Source: Pseudoalteromonas luteoviolacea
GTDB lineage: Bacteria > Pseudomonadota > Gammaproteobacteria > Enterobacterales > Alteromonadaceae
Assembly (NCBI RefSeq): GCF_000814765.1
Contig: NZ_JWIC01000006.1
Location: 372,001 to 436,000 of the forward strand
Direction: 5' to 3'
Length of the DNA: 64,000 bases
Made by a program: the position numbers and the translations under genes. Of this stretch, positions 62,913-64,000 are shown piece by piece. Below the pieces are notes generated by a model that ran no database searches, was not told where the DNA came from, and saw only the letters and a program-made list of their open reading frames with translations. Every line of letters starts with the position of its first letter. Within the stretch, counting starts at the first letter, position 1.

Positions 62913-63269
62913 ATGATAAGAGTGAAAATTTATCAGCCCATATTCGGCGGTCATTTTGTCCTAAATGACACGCTGACCGATCAACATATGCTCAATGTGC
63001 TCGCCATGAACGACCCAAAAGGACGTATTCTGGATAGCGTAGAAGGCAACGTTGCCGTGGCTTTTTGCATCTTCCTTGGGGAAAGGTTATACGAGTGCAA
63101 GCAATTAGTGAAGGTAAAACAACAGGTAAGTTTTACCACGCTTTTTACCCGTCTATATTCAAACGTCGCAAAAATCTGTATCGACGATACAAAGCCCTGG
63201 GACTTCGAGTTAGAAGAATTTGCTGTATTCCCGAATCACCAAGTTTCTCAAGTGGAGCGTGCAGCATGA
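62913..63269 (+). CDS. Early phage protein, unrecognised
   Basis: 118 residues, ribosome site AAGGAAAAC. Alpha/beta sequence (IFGGHFVLNDTLTDQHMLNVLAMN). Its stop overlaps the GemA start by 4 bp, so it belongs to the early operon. No family recognised. Confidence 0.65.
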   Translation: MIRVKIYQPIFGGHFVLNDTLTDQHMLNVLAMNDPKGRILDSVEGNVAVAFCIFLGERLYECKQLVKVKQQVSFTTLFTRLYSNVAKICIDDTKPWDFELEEFAVFPNHQVSQVERAA

Positions 63270-63652
63270 ACCCGATGATTAAAGCAATAAAAGCAGCACA
63301 ACGCGCAGCCGGTATAGATCAGGTATGCCATGTAAAAAACGTTAAACAGATCAGCGGTGGTCTCACAAATAGTTGTACTGGCCTTACTAAGAACCAACAA
63401 AAGGCATTATTACGGCGTTATCAGTATATGGCGCCAAAGTATGAAATGCCAAAGCAATTGAAATTGATTTACTCGTTGTGGGGGCAATTGGCCAGTGCAG
63501 GGAAAGTCGAAAAAGACTCAAAACAGGCATGTGATGCTTTTTGTGAGAAGTATTGCAATGGACTGCGCTTGTATAAAGCTGAGAGCCATTGGTCCGCCAT
63601 TATAGAAATCCTGAAGCAATGGTTACATCGTGGAGGGCCAGATCATGCCTAG
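63266..63652 (+). CDS. GemA (Mu gp16-like) regulatory protein
   Basis: 128 residues from the ATG at 63266, which overlaps the preceding stop (ATGA). A longer frame from 63065 would overlap the previous gene widely and is not needed. LIYSLWGQLASAGKVEKDSKQACDAFCEKYCNGL and the C-terminal AIIEILKQWL are the DUF1018/GemA pattern. In Mu it modulates host gyrase-related gene expression in the semi-essential early region. Confidence 0.85.
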   Translation: MNPMIKAIKAAQRAAGIDQVCHVKNVKQISGGLTNSCTGLTKNQQKALLRRYQYMAPKYEMPKQLKLIYSLWGQLASAGKVEKDSKQACDAFCEKYCNGLRLYKAESHWSAIIEILKQWLHRGGPDHA

Positions 63653-63836
63653 AGGTGAATCTATCGTGATCAACCCCGACAGACCGCTCTATGAAGAGGC
63701 CGAGTACGACAACCTGCCATTGGAAATTAGGCGTGTTGGCAAGCTAAGAACCAAGTGGGATGAAGTTCGTGAAATGAAAGCGGCTTCGAATGAGCATAGT
63801 TTGGAATCGTTGCTAGAGGAACTTGAAAATGGCTGA
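63645..63836 (+). CDS. Small early phage protein
   Basis: 63 residues from the ATG at 63645 with GGAGGG seven bases upstream; an earlier in-frame ATG at 63630 has none. Charged, helical (VREMKAASNEHSLESLLEELENG). Overlaps GemA by 8 bp and the Mor-like gene by 8 bp. Unrecognised. Confidence 0.65.
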   Translation: MPRGESIVINPDRPLYEEAEYDNLPLEIRRVGKLRTKWDEVREMKAASNEHSLESLLEELENG

Positions 63837-64000
63837 GCATGATATTGACCTGAGCTTGTTACCGCATGGTGTGCGTAAGTTCGTCGAAGTTCTTGGGGTT
63901 GAGAGGGCTGTTTCTTTATTAAAGCAGCATCAGCTAAGGATGATGTATATCCCGCTAAACCCAAAACCAGAACACGAATTTTGCCAGGTCTTTGGTACTG
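63829..64000 (+). CDS. Mor-type middle transcription activator, N-terminal part
   Basis: First 57 codons before the window end: MAEHDIDLSLLPHGVRK, then LGVERAVSLLKQHQ and RMMYIPLNPKPEH. The order LLP...V...IG/LGVE.A..LL...G/Q...YIP matches the Mor/C family dimerisation region of Mu-like phages. It would activate the middle/late promoter. The helix-turn-helix lies outside the window. Confidence 0.75.
   Translation, partial: MAEHDIDLSLLPHGVRKFVEVLGVERAVSLLKQHQLRMMYIPLNPKPEHEFCQVFGT

Larger units (their letters stand above)
28030..64000. mobile_element. Mu-like transposable prophage (right part outside window)
   Basis: MuA-type transposase, MuB ATPase, GemA, a Mor-type activator, Mu gpI-like protease, DUF1320/gp36-like and gpG-like genes identify a transposable phage, here with a lambda-like siphovirus tail (tape measure, J-like protein). 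The left limit is approximate. It lies between the last RND-homologous codon (about 27985) and the tail-fibre stop (28056); a TGAA at 27983 is a candidate terminal dinucleotide but is unproven. The element continues past the window end. Structural genes run on the minus strand and early genes on the plus strand. Confidence 0.85.

Noticed and set aside
63065-63265. N-terminal extension of GemA by 67 codons
   Set aside because: It would overlap most of the previous gene; the ATG at 63266 overlaps the preceding stop as is typical for coupled early genes.

Overview
The window reads as a marine gammaproteobacterial chromosome, most likely Pseudoalteromonas or a close Alteromonadales relative. This is inferred from moderate-to-low GC, many Na+-linked transporters (NhaD antiporter, NSS-type and DAACS symporters, NatAB-like ABC exporter), a gamma-type lysine riboswitch in front of a 449-residue LysC, and an LdhA and TopA of gammaproteobacterial type. 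No rRNA, tRNA or CRISPR array was seen.

Positions 1-28020 are mostly ordinary chromosome: a MksBEF/Wadjet-like condensin operon (minus strand, cut by the window start), nhaD, riboswitch-lysC, a DUF924 protein, an NSS-family Na+ symporter broken by a one-base frameshift, a glutathione peroxidase-ldhA pair, a 3-hydroxyisobutyrate-dehydrogenase-like enzyme, a DAACS symporter, a 1750-residue Ig-repeat lipoprotein, topA, an operon of a secreted S33-type hydrolase with a NatA/NatB ABC exporter, a TPR-GGDEF diguanylate cyclase, and a 5'-truncated AcrB-type RND pump.

From about 28.0 kb to the window end lies a Mu-like (transposable) siphophage prophage that interrupts the RND locus. The minus-strand block (50.9 to 28.06 kb) runs protease/scaffold, decoration protein, major capsid, neck and tail-completion genes, tail tube, two tail chaperones joined by a likely programmed -1 frameshift, tape measure, distal tail proteins, a J-like host-specificity protein with a collagen-like segment, and a tail fibre. 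The plus-strand block (57.8 kb onward) runs Ner-like regulator, DUF3102-like protein, MuA-type transposase, MuB ATPase, GemA, small early proteins and the start of a Mor-type activator. A CI-type repressor sits between the blocks and faces the early genes across a region of repeated operators. Portal, terminase, gpF and lysis genes are not in the window. The layout is what a standard Mu-like genome would give if its repressor-to-gpF block were inverted relative to the protease-to-fibre block.

Two places carry cargo not needed for virion formation. Behind the repressor, and apparently co-transcribed with it, lie a secreted protein, an 898-residue propeller sensor kinase with no obvious phospho-acceptor histidine, a YecR-like lipoprotein and a further small protein; three plus-strand genes converge on them. 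Inside the tail module, between the tape measure and distal tail genes, an AT-rich cassette holds a membrane protein resembling phage-abortive-infection proteins, and two unrecognised genes. These are the best candidates for undescribed systems.
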